From positions 3,865,685 to 3,929,684 of the forward strand of contig NC_014012.1 in the NCBI RefSeq assembly GCF_000091325.1: a stretch of 64,000 nt of DNA. The letters are read 5' to 3'. This stretch comes from Shewanella violacea DSS12 (GTDB taxonomy: Bacteria; Pseudomonadota; Gammaproteobacteria; Enterobacterales; Shewanellaceae). The position numbers and the translations under genes are program-made. The notes beneath the pieces were generated by a model. It saw only the letters and a program-made list of their open reading frames with translations. It ran no database searches and was not told where the DNA came from. Numbering within the stretch: the first letter of the stretch is position 1; each line of letters begins with the position of its first letter. This document shows positions 49,277-58,803 of the stretch, piece by piece.

Positions 49277-49810
49277 TTAAAATTTTCCGCTGACATGCAG
49301 ACCATAGCCGCCATTGCCAGCAATAGGCGTAATTGTGATGCCTTTATAGGGATCGGTAAAGTAAAGTCCGGATAATACACCTATGGCAGCACCTGCCAAT
49401 ACATCTTCTATGTGGTGCTGATCGCTAGCTACTCGGGTATAACCCACATAAGCTGCACCTATATAGGCAGGAATGGCCCATTCCCAACCGTATCTCTGTT
49501 GTACGAAGGTCGCCGCGGCGAACGTATCTGCAGCATGTCCCGAAGGAAACGAATCATTACCTGAGCCATCTGGCCTTTCCTTGTGAACGGCATATTTAAG
49601 CCCCTCTACAGCAAGGCGGGAGACCAGACCGGTCTTGAGCAACTGCCAGCTTCCCTCATAGTCATCTTCGACAAATAGAGTCGCACCCAATGTGACTGCT
49701 GGGATCAAGAGGTGAAGTACATCTCCTGACTTTTCCAGGTTAGAATCATTAGAATTTGCCAATACAGGCCCACTCAGTAATAACAATATGCTCGTAAATA
49801 CGGCTCTCAC
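49277..49810 (-). CDS. Exported PAP2-family phosphatase
   Basis: Acid-phosphatase/lipid-phosphatase of the PAP2 superfamily. The three motifs are visible: KYAVHKERPDG (K-x6-RP), SFPSGHA (PSGH) and YTRVASDQHHIEDVLAG (R-x5-H-x3-D). I take GTG 49810 as start (GAGGG upstream), giving 177 residues and a clean signal peptide ending at LANS. The frame stays open to 49903 and an earlier start would put a hydrophobic stretch before the signal. Substrate may be lipid phosphate or undecaprenyl pyrophosphate; not resolved. Confidence 0.85.
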   Translation of the reverse strand: MRAVFTSILLLLSGPVLANSNDSNLEKSGDVLHLLIPAVTLGATLFVEDDYEGSWQLLKTGLVSRLAVEGLKYAVHKERPDGSGNDSFPSGHAADTFAAATFVQQRYGWEWAIPAYIGAAYVGYTRVASDQHHIEDVLAGAAIGVLSGLYFTDPYKGITITPIAGNGGYGLHVSGKF

Positions 49811-50367
49811 GATTAGTAGACCCTCATATAGATAAAATATGGCAGCCTTTATACCTGTGCCCCGGAATAAAAGCAAAATAAGTAGCAAATAGAAAAATGC
49901 CACCTTAATTTATAGCCGCTAAAGATACAGTATTTTATGTCAAAAAATTGTAGATGAAAAATATGCTGATGAATCATCACAATTAAGATTTTGTATCCTG
50001 AAAATCATGAGTCAATCAAGAGCTAGAAGCTGCTGTTATTGGCTTTAACCTTAGCCAGGAGCTTATATTCCGAGTCCATATCACTTAGCCTAAATAGCAG
50101 TCAAAGTTAATTAGCAAGCGCTAAACCTAAGCGTTGCAGTCATTTATAGGTAATGCTATAGTCCCGAAAATCGCTTCGTATAATCCCAATGATATGGTTT
50201 GGGAGTTTCTACCAAGAGCCTTAAATTCTTGATTATGAAGTCTGTAACTTTATGCACTATCTCCACTATGAACTATCTGTTAATAGATAAGATCTGCGGC
50301 CAATTAGCGCCATAGATCCCTTTTAATCGATATTCATATAGGTACTATCCAATAAAGGTAGAGACTC
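49811..50367. other. Intergenic region before adenosine deaminase
   Basis: AT-rich, about 550 bases (or 460 if the PAP2 gene starts at 49903). Apart from a short inverted repeat (CCCAA/TTGGG near 50187-50211) I see no gene or RNA. It should contain the promoters of both divergent neighbours. Confidence 0.45.
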
Positions 50368-51363
50368 ATGAATTATTCAAGCTTGCCCAAGATCGATCTA
50401 CATTGTCACTTAGATGGCAGCGTTCGCCCACAAACGATTATCGACTTGGCCAACCAGCAAAACATCTCCATTCCTAGCCAAGATATCAATGAAATCCGTT
50501 CATTAATGATAGCTCCAGAGACCTGTCAGAACCTCGAAGAATATCTGATGCGTTTCGACCTGCCCTTGTCTGTAATGCAGACCCAAGCTGGTATCGAGCG
50601 TATCTCATTTGAGCTATTCGAGGATGCGGCTAAGGAAAACGTTAAGTATTTCGAGGTCAGATTCGGCCCTCAACTGCATCAGTTACAAGGGCTAAGTTTC
50701 GATCAGATTATTGGCTCAGTCGTCAAAGGCATGCAGCGCGCCGAAGCCATGTATGATATCAAGGGCAACTATATTCTCTCTATCTTGAGAACGTTTCCCA
50801 AGGATAATATCAGGGATGTTATCGATGCTGGCGCTGCTTATCTGAATAAGGGCGTGGTTGCCTTCGACCTTGCCGGCGCCGAGCTACCGGGCTTTTGCAG
50901 TGAGTTTATTCCCTACGTGGATTACGCCATCGAGAAAGGCTACCGCATCACCATACACGCCGGAGAACAAGGTGTGGGTCAGAACGTGTTTGACGCCGTC
51001 ACTATGCTAAAAGCCGAACGTGTGGGTCATGGGATCCATATCTCGGGTCATCAGGGCGCCTATGACCTAGTGAAACAGCAGAATATCGGTCTGGAAACCT
51101 GCCCCAGCAGTAATATCCAAACCAAAGCGGTGGATAAATTGAGTGAACATCCACTGAAAGCCTTCTATGAAGATGCTCTGCCCATCACAATCAACACAGA
51201 TAACCGCACCGTCTCAAATACCACTATGACAGACGAGATACGTAAGGTGATGGAGGAGTTCAACCTGAGCCGTGAAGATTACTTCAATATCTATAAGATC
51301 AGCGTCGAGCAAGCCTTCGCTTCAGATGAAGTTAAACAACATCTGATGAGCTTCGCCGACTAG
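50368..51363 (+). CDS. add: Adenosine deaminase
   Basis: Zinc enzyme converting adenosine to inosine and deoxyadenosine to deoxyinosine in purine salvage. The 331 residues include the metal ligands HCHLDGS (H-x-H), ITIHAGEQG (third His and catalytic Glu nearby), and GHGIHI and [10 protein letters not shown] (Asp ligand). AAAGGTAGAG precedes ATG 50368. Monocistronic, with a strong terminator. The related adenine deaminase is less likely given [10 protein letters not shown] and SVRPQTI. Confidence 0.93.
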   Translation: MNYSSLPKIDLHCHLDGSVRPQTIIDLANQQNISIPSQDINEIRSLMIAPETCQNLEEYLMRFDLPLSVMQTQAGIERISFELFEDAAKENVKYFEVRFGPQLHQLQGLSFDQIIGSVVKGMQRAEAMYDIKGNYILSILRTFPKDNIRDVIDAGAAYLNKGVVAFDLAGAELPGFCSEFIPYVDYAIEKGYRITIHAGEQGVGQNVFDAVTMLKAERVGHGIHISGHQGAYDLVKQQNIGLETCPSSNIQTKAVDKLSEHPLKAFYEDALPITINTDNRTVSNTTMTDEIRKVMEEFNLSREDYFNIYKISVEQAFASDEVKQHLMSFAD

Positions 51364-51385
51364 ACTCGGGATAAAATAGAAATAA

Positions 51386-51423
51386 AAAAGCCAGCTTATA
51401 CCTTCGTATAAACTGGCTTTTTT
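51386..51423. terminator. Terminator after adenosine deaminase
   Basis: AAAAAAGCCAG and CTGGCTTTTTT form a long stem with an inner TATAC/GTATA pairing around CTTC; A-run and T-run suggest it can work in both directions. Confidence 0.88.
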
Positions 51424-51580
51424 AATGCCTGTTTCTTCATATTAGCCCGTCATATTAGTCCGTCATATTAAGCTAGCCTGTCCTATCACCTATGCAGATA
51501 AAAGTGGGGGCTAACTCATCAGTTCTTAATATGTGAGCACTTACTCTAGCTTTATGACCACACCTTTATACCGATTGCTA

Positions 51581-53200
51581 TTAGATGGAAAACTTTTTCA
51601 CCTCTTTCTCCAGATTCTTAGTTAACAGCTGAATTTGAGCGCTGGTCGCATGGGACGAGTGAGACACAGATGCGGTATTTTCGGCTGTTTCTGAAATATT
51701 GATGATGCGTTTAGCCGAGTCCTCCCCCGCCGTTAATTGCTCCGATGCAGCCTCCGAGATCTGGTGGCTCATCAGGGAAATTTCAGATAAGGAGATGGCA
51801 ATATTTTTAAGCTCTTCAGACACCTGATGGGACTTAGCCACCGTCTTTTCACTGGTCACCATACTCTCGGTCACTGAGGTCTTTGCATCTTTAGCAGCCG
51901 TCTGCAACTTGACTATCATATTATGGATCTCCCCCGTGCTACTTTGAGTCCTCTGGGCCAGCTGACGCACCTCATCGGCTACCACGGCGAAACCTCGTCC
52001 CTGCTCACCTGCTCTCGCCGCTTCGATAGCCGCGTTGAGTGCCAGCAGGTTGGTCTGCTCGGCAATGCCCTGAATGACAGACAGTACATTGGCGATATTG
52101 TTAACCTCATCATCTAAGGTCTGAATGTTCGACCCCGCACTCTCTATTTGAGCCTCCAGTAGCGCTATGGTTTTGGAGGCTTCCTCAGTCAGTAGATGAG
52201 CATTCTCTCCTTGTCTTTCTGCTGCAGACACAGAGTCGGCGGTCTGCTTTGCATGGTCAGCAACTGTCCCCGATGAGGCGGTGAGCTCAGTGATGGACGA
52301 AGCCACCATCTGGGTTTCCTCATTCATCGCCCTGGTTAAGTTATCTAACTCAGTGGCTCGATTCTCCGATTCCACCATCTGCTCATTAAGGGTATCGGCG
52401 ACATTTTTAATTTCTTTTACCACATCCTGCAGGCCTTCCTGCATATAATTTATCGCACCGACAACGCTGTCATTACTGGCATATTTAAAATCAGGATTCT
52501 GTTTCAAGTCACCTCTGGAGACCTTAATGACTATGTTGCGCACATCTTCAATCTCGGCGCCTAAGGCATTGCGCATGCTAAGCCCGAAACGATAGAGCAC
52601 AAAGGACAACACCACGGCAATGATGATCGACAGGGTTAACAACCACTTGGCCACTGACCAGTAGCGGTCATTGGCTTCGGCAGAACTTATCCCTGTGCCC
52701 ACATACCAACCCCAACCTCTGGTTTTCTGTACCACAGAAGTGAGATTAACAAGCGTTCCATCACGCTCCGAGTCCCAATGATAAGTTATTATCTGCTGGG
52801 TCTTGTTACCCACTAAGCGCTCCACCATCTGGCCAATACTCTTACCGCTGGCATCCTTAAAATCATTGAAGCTAGTGCCATGAAGCTGGGGATCGTGAGG
52901 GCTTGCTAAGAAATCTAATTTGTCATCGACCACATAGACATATTCTGAGTCGTGATATTTATTTTCTCTGAGCATCCGAGCCGCATACTGTTTTGCCTTG
53001 GCTTCATCGAGTTCAGCCGATGCCGCTAGCAGCTCAAACTGCTCGACAATATTGACCGTACTCTTCATTAACTGATTAATTCGAGCAATATTGTCACTTT
53101 CACTGGCTTTAGATAAGGCCTGTAGACCTAAGATGGCAATGCTTATCAAGGCAATAAAGAGTACCCCGACAAATGTCATTATTTTGCTATTAAGCGTCAT
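51581..53200 (-). CDS. Methyl-accepting chemotaxis protein with single-Cache sensor
   Basis: Chemoreceptor of 539 residues: TM1 at about 8-28, a periplasmic sCache_2-type domain ([50 protein letters not shown]), TM2 near 185-205, HAMP region, and the conserved signalling hairpin [24 protein letters not shown]. Many sCache_2 chemoreceptors bind small carboxylates such as acetate or pyruvate; the ligand here is unknown. Monocistronic and far from other motility genes, as usual for Shewanella chemoreceptors. Confidence 0.93.
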   Translation of the reverse strand: MTLNSKIMTFVGVLFIALISIAILGLQALSKASESDNIARINQLMKSTVNIVEQFELLAASAELDEAKAKQYAARMLRENKYHDSEYVYVVDDKLDFLASPHDPQLHGTSFNDFKDASGKSIGQMVERLVGNKTQQIITYHWDSERDGTLVNLTSVVQKTRGWGWYVGTGISSAEANDRYWSVAKWLLTLSIIIAVVLSFVLYRFGLSMRNALGAEIEDVRNIVIKVSRGDLKQNPDFKYASNDSVVGAINYMQEGLQDVVKEIKNVADTLNEQMVESENRATELDNLTRAMNEETQMVASSITELTASSGTVADHAKQTADSVSAAERQGENAHLLTEEASKTIALLEAQIESAGSNIQTLDDEVNNIANVLSVIQGIAEQTNLLALNAAIEAARAGEQGRGFAVVADEVRQLAQRTQSSTGEIHNMIVKLQTAAKDAKTSVTESMVTSEKTVAKSHQVSEELKNIAISLSEISLMSHQISEAASEQLTAGEDSAKRIINISETAENTASVSHSSHATSAQIQLLTKNLEKEVKKFSI

Positions 53201-53578
53201 ATAAGAAACCTTAGCGAATTGTTTGTTTTATGTACCGCCTATATAACTAACACCGAAACAAGAATGAAACCAGCCTCACCACATGTTAATTATGTGTTAA
53301 AAATGAATAACTATTATTTTGATGATGAACAATCACACCACAACAGAACAAATAAACTCAAACTCATACCAAAGCACCAGACCAAGAAGCCAGTCTAAGA
53401 AGCCAACCTATGAAGCCAAAGTGAAATGAATCACCTGCAAATAAATAAGGTAAGGATAAATAGGAATATAGGAATATAGGAAGATAGGAATATAGGAAGA
53501 TAGGAAGATAGGAAGATAGGAGAGTTCGAGTACGCAAGTATGCATTTCGATACAAGGGAAGACAGAGCTAAGACCTTA
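53201..53578. other. Intergenic region containing a TAGGAAKA minisatellite
   Basis: AT-rich DNA between a chemoreceptor start and a TSUP-gene stop. The only structure is the octamer array annotated separately; the 63-codon minus frame through it is a repeat artefact. Confidence 0.6.
53461..53524. repeat. Octamer minisatellite, TAGGAATA / TAGGAAGA
   Basis: Seven full units and one partial, alternating between TAGGAATA and TAGGAAGA. It lies about 55 bases beyond the stop of the minus-strand TSUP gene. Confidence 0.93.
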
Positions 53579-54304
53579 TTAGCCATAGCTAAAACGAACG
53601 AGTGTTTGAATAGCCAGTAAGGTTAATATCCACTTCAAGCCCTTCATAAACTTCTGGTTGTCGATTTTCCCTCTCAGCTTAGTACCGATCAAGGATCCTA
53701 AACAAGCCCCTAAGATAGCCGAGAGTATTTGCGGCAAAAAATCGGCGAAGATGAAGCCCATTCCAGCATAGGTCACCACCTTAGACACGTTACTTAGCCC
53801 CATCAAGAGTGCAGCCGTAGCAATAATCTGATCTTTATCTGTCAGGCGCTTCATCAAGAGATTCATAGTCAGGGGACCTGGAGCACCGACCACCAGCCCC
53901 AGCCCTGTCTGCGCCGCGCCAACCAGATAAAAATTTTCCAGCTTGCCGAGTAAGCGTTCGATGGGCTTTACCCAGAGGCTAAGCAGCAGGTAAATGGAGA
54001 TATACAAGGGAATAAACTCAGTCGACAGGTTTATCAGAAAGAAACCAAACAAGGCGATACCCAGCAAGGAGCCCAGCACAAACGGACCCACCACCGGCCA
54101 ATATATGTGCCGAAAGGAAAAGCCTAGGCGAGTGAAATTACTCGCTAATTGTGTGGTGCCATGGATTGGGATAACGGCAGCTGCTGGAATAAACCAAGGC
54201 AAGGTCACGGCTAAGATAAGCCCACCACCTAAGCCACAAATTCCAGCTACTGTGGATGTAAAGGTGGTTAACAGGAAAAGGGAAACCATAAGTGTGTGAT
54301 CCAT
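53579..54304 (-). CDS. TauE/SafE (TSUP) family membrane transporter
   Basis: Integral membrane protein of 241 residues with seven to eight hydrophobic segments. The TSUP signature is present twice: GICGLGGGLILAVTLPWF near the N-terminus and VGAPGPLTMNLLMKRL in the second half. Family members export or import sulfite, sulfoacetate, taurine or other anionic sulfur compounds and some carry organic acids. GGGG lies just upstream of ATG 54304. Substrate unknown. Confidence 0.88.
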   Translation of the reverse strand: MDHTLMVSLFLLTTFTSTVAGICGLGGGLILAVTLPWFIPAAAVIPIHGTTQLASNFTRLGFSFRHIYWPVVGPFVLGSLLGIALFGFFLINLSTEFIPLYISIYLLLSLWVKPIERLLGKLENFYLVGAAQTGLGLVVGAPGPLTMNLLMKRLTDKDQIIATAALLMGLSNVSKVVTYAGMGFIFADFLPQILSAILGACLGSLIGTKLRGKIDNQKFMKGLKWILTLLAIQTLVRFSYG

Positions 54305-54605
54305 GCATCCCCTTTTTAATGATTAATTTTACCTAGCTGAGATCGAGAAATCAGCTCTAAACTCCATGATATAAGAGGCTTAATACAAATGAAAGCTTAA
54401 AATATCAGCAGGAATATTATCGATTAATACTAGAACTGGCAATAAGATAAACCAGTTCGAAACTGAAAAACTGCCTTCTAGGATGTACGAATATCGGCTT
54501 TATGAGCCAAGCTTATTCAAAGCAGAGATAATCAAATCTGCAGCTTAAAAAGCGGATTACTGTTATCATATTGAAGAATTTCATTGCCCATTTAATACCA
54601 ATCCT
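54305..54605. other. Divergent intergenic region before queG
   Basis: About 300 AT-rich bases; no ORF or stable hairpin that I can support. Confidence 0.45.
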
Positions 54606-55865
54606 ATGCCTGACACAGCTCTATCGCCAACAAATTCCCATCCCTTCTCGCCGACGGAACTAAGAGAGCTCACAGCTAAAATCAAGCAGTGGGGCATTGA
54701 GCTGGGCTTCGCTCAAATAGGCATATGCGACACAGACTTAACCAGTGAAGAGCTCAAGTTACAGCAATGGCTAGACAAGGGCTATCATGGTGATATGGCA
54801 TATATGGAAGCCCGTGGCATGATGCGCGCTCGTCCACATGAGCTACATCCCGGCACCATAAGGGTCATCTCAGCCAGGATGAACTACCTGCCACCGGAAG
54901 CTGGATTCGCCACTAATCTCAAAGATCCCAACCTTGCTTATATCTCCCGCTACGCAGGTGGCCGAGACTATCACAAGTTGATCCGCAGTCGCCTCAAAAA
55001 GCTAGGCCTAATGATCCAGGCCGAGCTAGATACCATGAACGCGGGCAAGACTAACTTCCGCCCCTTTGTGGACTCGGCGCCGATACTCGAAAGACCCTTA
55101 GCCGAAAAGGCAGGTCTTGGCTGGACCGGTAAACACAGTTTATTACTCAATGAAGAGGTAGGTAGCTGGTTTTTTCTCGGTGAACTATTGATCGACCTGC
55201 CACTGCCCGTGGATATTCCCGTCAGTGAGGGCTGTAATACCTGCGTCGCCTGTATCAAATCGTGTCCGACTAATGCCATAGTCGAGCCCTATATCGTCGA
55301 CGGCAGGCGCTGTATCTCTTATCTGACCATAGAACTGCAAGGGGCTATTCCCGAAGAGTTTCGTCCTCTCATAGGCAACCGTATCTACGGCTGTGATGAC
55401 TGCCAGCTGGTGTGCCCAGTTAATAGCAAGGCGCCAATCACCCTCGAGAGTGATTTTCACACTCGGGACCCACTCAAACAACCTCAATTGCTTACCCTTT
55501 TTAGCTGGACTGAGGCCGAGTTCCTCAAGATCACCGAAGGCAGCCCCATTCGCCGTATCGGACATAAGCGCTGGCTAAGAAATATCGCCGTAGCCCTGGG
55601 AAATGCCCCAGCTTCAGAAAAGATAGTCCAAGGACTCGAGCAGAGAAAAGCCTCAGAAGAGGCCGATGAAATGGTCATAGAGCATATCGACTGGGCATTA
55701 GCTCAGCAACACACCAAGCTAGCAGCAGTCCAAAACTTGGAAACACAGAGCTTGGAAACAAAAGGTCAAGAAACACCAGCCTTGAGCCAGAACGTCTCAT
55801 CCCTGAGTCGCAAGACACAAAGAGTGATCCGCAGTGTCGAGAAAGGCCTGCCAAGGGATGCTTAA
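54606..55865 (+). CDS. queG: Epoxyqueuosine reductase QueG
   Basis: Cobalamin- and iron-sulfur-dependent enzyme performing the last step of queuosine synthesis in tRNA. Product of 419 residues. The N-terminal half contains DKGYHGDMAYMEARGMMRARP and the substrate/cobalamin-pocket residues in ISRYAGGRDYHKLIRSRLK and PFVDSAPILERPLAEKAGLGWTGKHSLLL. Two 4Fe-4S clusters follow: CNTCVACIKSCP and CDDCQLVCP. The last 50 residues are a polar, Gln-rich tail beyond the usual end of QueG. Monocistronic here. Confidence 0.95.
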   Translation: MPDTALSPTNSHPFSPTELRELTAKIKQWGIELGFAQIGICDTDLTSEELKLQQWLDKGYHGDMAYMEARGMMRARPHELHPGTIRVISARMNYLPPEAGFATNLKDPNLAYISRYAGGRDYHKLIRSRLKKLGLMIQAELDTMNAGKTNFRPFVDSAPILERPLAEKAGLGWTGKHSLLLNEEVGSWFFLGELLIDLPLPVDIPVSEGCNTCVACIKSCPTNAIVEPYIVDGRRCISYLTIELQGAIPEEFRPLIGNRIYGCDDCQLVCPVNSKAPITLESDFHTRDPLKQPQLLTLFSWTEAEFLKITEGSPIRRIGHKRWLRNIAVALGNAPASEKIVQGLEQRKASEEADEMVIEHIDWALAQQHTKLAAVQNLETQSLETKGQETPALSQNVSSLSRKTQRVIRSVEKGLPRDA

Positions 55866-55958
55866 ACAAGTACTAAGCCCAAGATAATGCCAAGAAAGCT
55901 GTAAACTGAAAGATACCGCTTCCTTTAAAGCCGTGAACTTTTAATTATCACTTACAGC

Positions 55959-55987
55959 TTAAAACTTAAAACTTAAAACTTAAAACT
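55959..55987. repeat. Four tandem TTAAAAC heptamers
   Basis: A perfect short array in the 129-base space between convergent queG and the dodecin gene. Confidence 0.9.
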
Positions 55988-55994
55988 TCTTAAG

Positions 55995-56201
55995 CTAAAC
56001 CTCTATCGTAAACCCTACCTTGATAGTCACCTGCCAATGCGCAATCAAGCCCGCCTCCAGATGTCCCCGAGTCTCAATCACCTCAAACCACCTAAGATGC
56101 TTCAAGCTCTGCCCCGCGGAAATGACGGCATTTTTGATCGCTTCATCGGAACTGATAGGCGAAGATCCCACTAGTTCAATAACTTTATAGGTATGGCTCA
56201 T
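55995..56201 (-). CDS. Dodecin family flavin-binding protein
   Basis: Small protein of 68 residues that should assemble into a hollow dodecamer binding flavins (or coenzyme A). Dodecin motifs are [26 protein letters not shown], the aromatic [15 protein letters not shown] (the Trp stacks on flavin) and [16 protein letters not shown] lies ahead of ATG 56201; a start at 56222 would add seven non-family residues. Confidence 0.93.
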   Translation of the reverse strand: MSHTYKVIELVGSSPISSDEAIKNAVISAGQSLKHLRWFEVIETRGHLEAGLIAHWQVTIKVGFTIEV

Positions 56202-56528
56202 GGCTAGCTCCGGGTAATCCATTGATTACACAAGTACGGGTAATTACGGCTAATAGAGCAAAGAAAAAACAACACTCTGTCCAACTCAGTATAGGAGAGC
56301 TATCAGCACCTAGCTCTTAACCCTGTAGAATGACGAAAGCCTAGGAAGTTAGTGAGGAGCAATAAGGCTAAAGAGCCCAAAGAGCAAGCTAAGAAAGCCT
56401 GAAGGCCCATATCAGACAAAACTATAGTCATTCCGGCATGCTTATGGCCGGAATCCAGTTTGTATCAGTAAGTTCCTAGGCTAGAAAAGCTGTAAAGTTA
56501 CAAGCTTTAAAGCCCTCCATATTGCTCA
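56202..56528. other. Intergenic region with a REP-like inverted repeat
   Basis: About 330 bases between the dodecin start and the luxR terminator. It contains one inverted repeat, ATTCCGGC (56430-56437) and GCCGGAAT (56447-56454), in the context GTCATTCCGGC...GCCGGAATCCAG that resembles dispersed intergenic palindromes common in gammaproteobacteria. No gene seen. Confidence 0.6.
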
Positions 56529-56557
56529 GAAAAAAGCCCGCTCAAGGGGAACGGGCT
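56529..56557 (-). terminator. Terminator of the luxR-type gene
   Basis: Minus strand: GCCCG pairs with CGGGC, plus partial inner pairing, followed by TTTTTT (plus-strand A-run 56530-56535). It lies 60 bases beyond the luxR stop. Confidence 0.7.
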
Positions 56558-56616
56558 AATATTGGTTGTAAATAATAGAATGGCCGAGTAAATAACACAT
56601 AGAAGATCCTATGCAG

Positions 56617-57369
56617 TTATATCAAGCCTTGCCTTATTGCACACACAATTGCCTGGGCCCTATTTTGTACATTGAGTTTCTTATAAATATTTTTCAAATG
56701 AAATTTCACCGTTCTCTCCGTGATAGAGCAGATCATGCCTATCTCCCAAGAGGATTTCCCTTCGGAAGACCAGGCCAGTATCTCCCGCTCTCTCTTCGTT
56801 AACTCCTCCACCGGGTTTGTAAGCCGGGTCATGGCTTGGGCCGAAACCGTGTTGATAAGTTCTAAGGTTGCGAGTTGCTCCGAGTTGAGTGAGCGACCTG
56901 ATACAGAGGTGATGTTCAGCTCTTTATAAATATGTCTAGAAGAGAAAGAACCTATGCTTGCGCCCTCCTTTAAGCCCATCTCCTCAGCCTGCTCAAGAAA
57001 ATTTAACTGACTCTCAGACAGCGACATCATAGAAGGGACTGAGGTCCAATTGAAAGAGCTCCTTATGGATTTAGAACAGCTCACTATGGGATCGATATAT
57101 TGAAACTTGTTCTTCTGATATATGTTGCCCCACTCCGCACTCTTGGCCTCGAAACCAAACCCAGAACTGACCACTCTCTCAATATTAATACTGTGATCCG
57201 GACGGATCATCAGAGTAATAAGAGCCACCCCATCCACTTCCAGTAAATTCTGCAAAGTCTTAGCACATTGCATTATCCCATCATTAGATGATGAGGCACT
57301 AAACATGTGATACACATCTGACACTTGCTTTATATTAAGCGAGATATTATCCCCTTCCGGCAATCTCAT
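56617..57369 (-). CDS. LuxR-type quorum-sensing transcription regulator
   Basis: Product of 250 residues with an N-terminal autoinducer-binding domain and a C-terminal LuxR helix-turn-helix (LTKREREILAWSSEGKSSWEIGMICSITERTVKFHLKNIYKKLNV). Of the six conserved acyl-homoserine-lactone (AHL) domain residues, I place Trp80, Tyr84, Asp93, Pro94 and Trp108, with exactly the spacing of Trp57, Tyr61, Asp70, Pro71 and Trp85 in TraR numbering; the sixth is likely the Gly in LKEGAS. It is divergent from the luxI-type gene, with a 570-base gap. An 18-bp palindrome about 85 bases upstream of its start may be an operator. It should bind the AHL made by the neighbouring synthase. Confidence 0.93.
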   Translation of the reverse strand: MRLPEGDNISLNIKQVSDVYHMFSASSSNDGIMQCAKTLQNLLEVDGVALITLMIRPDHSINIERVVSSGFGFEAKSAEWGNIYQKNKFQYIDPIVSCSKSIRSSFNWTSVPSMMSLSESQLNFLEQAEEMGLKEGASIGSFSSRHIYKELNITSVSGRSLNSEQLATLELINTVSAQAMTRLTNPVEELTKREREILAWSSEGKSSWEIGMICSITERTVKFHLKNIYKKLNVQNRAQAIVCAIRQGLI

Positions 57370-57453
57370 TATTCATCATCCTTCAATTGAAGGTTTCGTT
57401 AGCTAGGTCATTGCAATAACAAAACATAAAATACAATTAAAGTACCACCCTAG

Positions 57454-57471
57454 CGGTAGGAGCCCCTACCG
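57454..57471. promoter_or_regulatory. Palindrome upstream of luxR (candidate operator)
   Basis: CGGTAGG and CCTACCG are perfect inverted 7-mers separated by 4 bases, an 18-bp architecture equal to that of the luxI-side palindrome though with different half-sites. It lies about 85 bases before the luxR start codon. Confidence 0.55.
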
Positions 57472-57856
57472 ATACTCGCCTAAGCCATAAATCTAATATC
57501 AATCACAGCAAGATGCAAAACAAACCGAGATAAACCACCCAACATTTTGATTACAATAATTATATTCACCGTTAACACAAATAAATCACATCCAAAAACA
57601 TAACCTAGACCAACGAATAAACTAAATTAATAGCCACTTTCATTGGTTTCAGCTTGCTCGGCCAGTGTAATTAACACCTAAGGCCAATCTGATAGTTTAT
57701 TGTCCTGATTCTTGGTCTCGTGCTCAAAATACCAGCTAAGCAGTATCTAAATATCGGTGTTACCTTGAAGATATTCTAGTCACCCACTCAAGTGAGGCCT
57801 CGAAAGGCTTCTGTGTGCTTCTTTCAGGCAAAAAACGAAAGGCAAACCAATTTACA

Positions 57857-57874
57857 ACTGTCCCTTAGGGCAGT
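57857..57874 (+). promoter_or_regulatory. lux-box-like operator upstream of luxI
   Basis: ACTGTCCCTTAGGGCAGT: 7-4-7 inverted repeat with one mismatch and the CTG-N10-CAG core of LuxR-family boxes. Its centre (57865.5) is about 43 bases before a start predicted from a TGTAAT -10 box at 57897-57902, the usual place for LuxR activation. Confidence 0.75.
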
Positions 57875-57896
57875 ACCTAATGACCTGTTATCACGG

Positions 57897-57902
57897 TGTA
57901 AT
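57897..57902 (+). promoter_or_regulatory. Predicted -10 box of the luxI-type gene
   Basis: TGTAAT, four of six matching TATAAT, with no good -35 hexamer. That is expected where a LuxR-type activator replaces -35 contacts. It lies about 38 bases before ATG 57940. Confidence 0.5.
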
Positions 57903-57939
57903 CCACCTTGAAATTTGCCCCTACTATTAGTGGAAGACT

Positions 57940-58596
57940 ATGCTGGAATCAAATCAGACTCCATCAACAAACCATCACACCTGTGATAGTGTTCATCCCT
58001 TTGCAGAAAATCCCCCCCACTACCTAATCACCCATAACCCAAATACAGCACAGATGGACAAGCTATATCGATTACGTGCCGAGGTATTTTGTCGTGAACT
58101 CGCCTGGGTCGGGAGCCCAGAAGATGAGAGTGAATATGACAAGTTCGATAATACATCGACCCACCTAGGGCTCTTTATCCATGGTCAAGCAACCGGATAC
58201 CTGAGAGTGCATCATCACAACACTCCCTGGATGATCAATACCATCTTCAGCGGCCCTCTGTTAGATTCTAAGCCTACGACTCAACTGGCTAACTCTTGTG
58301 AAGTTTCCCGTCTGCTGATCAAATCCACTCACAGAGGCAAGACTAAGGTGAGTAATCACCCTCCCCTGAACCTGCTGCTGTCACACTTACAAGACTATTG
58401 CCGCAGCAGAGACATCAGGTATGTTTACATGGTCGTGACTCCCGCCACCCGAGTGGTCTTCGCCCGAATAGGCTTTAAATCTACCCCATTATCCAAGCCT
58501 GTTAAGATGGAAGATGGTTGTTATGCCATGGCGGCTGTATTGGATTTTGGACAAGTCGAAGCCCTGATCCCTTCGAAGGACACGCTTTGCTCCTAA
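57940..58596 (+). CDS. LuxI-type acyl-homoserine-lactone synthase
   Basis: Autoinducer synthase of 218 residues joining S-adenosylmethionine and an acyl carrier. All invariant LuxI residues are found: Arg46, Phe50 and Trp56 (RAEVFCRELAW), Glu65, Asp67 and Asp70 (EYDKFD), Arg89 (GYLRVHH), Glu121 and Arg124 (CEVSRLL). Spacing matches R24, F28, W34, E43, D45, D48, R69, E100 and R103 of the family, with an offset of 20-22 because of a longer, polar N-terminus. Broader GNAT relatives (for example exosortase-associated acyltransferases) share part of this pattern, but the complete set plus the adjacent LuxR gene favours a true AHL synthase. Acyl chain length cannot be read. Confidence 0.92.
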   Translation: MLESNQTPSTNHHTCDSVHPFAENPPHYLITHNPNTAQMDKLYRLRAEVFCRELAWVGSPEDESEYDKFDNTSTHLGLFIHGQATGYLRVHHHNTPWMINTIFSGPLLDSKPTTQLANSCEVSRLLIKSTHRGKTKVSNHPPLNLLLSHLQDYCRSRDIRYVYMVVTPATRVVFARIGFKSTPLSKPVKMEDGCYAMAAVLDFGQVEALIPSKDTLCS

Positions 58597-58803
58597 GGGG
58601 ATATTATGTGAGCGTAAGCCTTAAACTAGTCTCACAAACGACCAATTATTATGCTGATAAAAAACGAGAGCGTCTTCCGATGATTTTTTGGGATAGCCAA
58701 ACTCAAGGTATTGAATACTTACCAATATCTAAATAATAGCCATTTTTGCTGTGCCAGGTAATTTAAGCTAGTCTGGACATATCTTTCACTGAGTAGTCAC
58801 GCG

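Noticed and set aside
58518..58736. 72-codon ORF overlapping the end of luxI
   Set aside because: Its start is inside luxI in another frame; a 42-codon GTG version starting near 58607 has no recognisable features.
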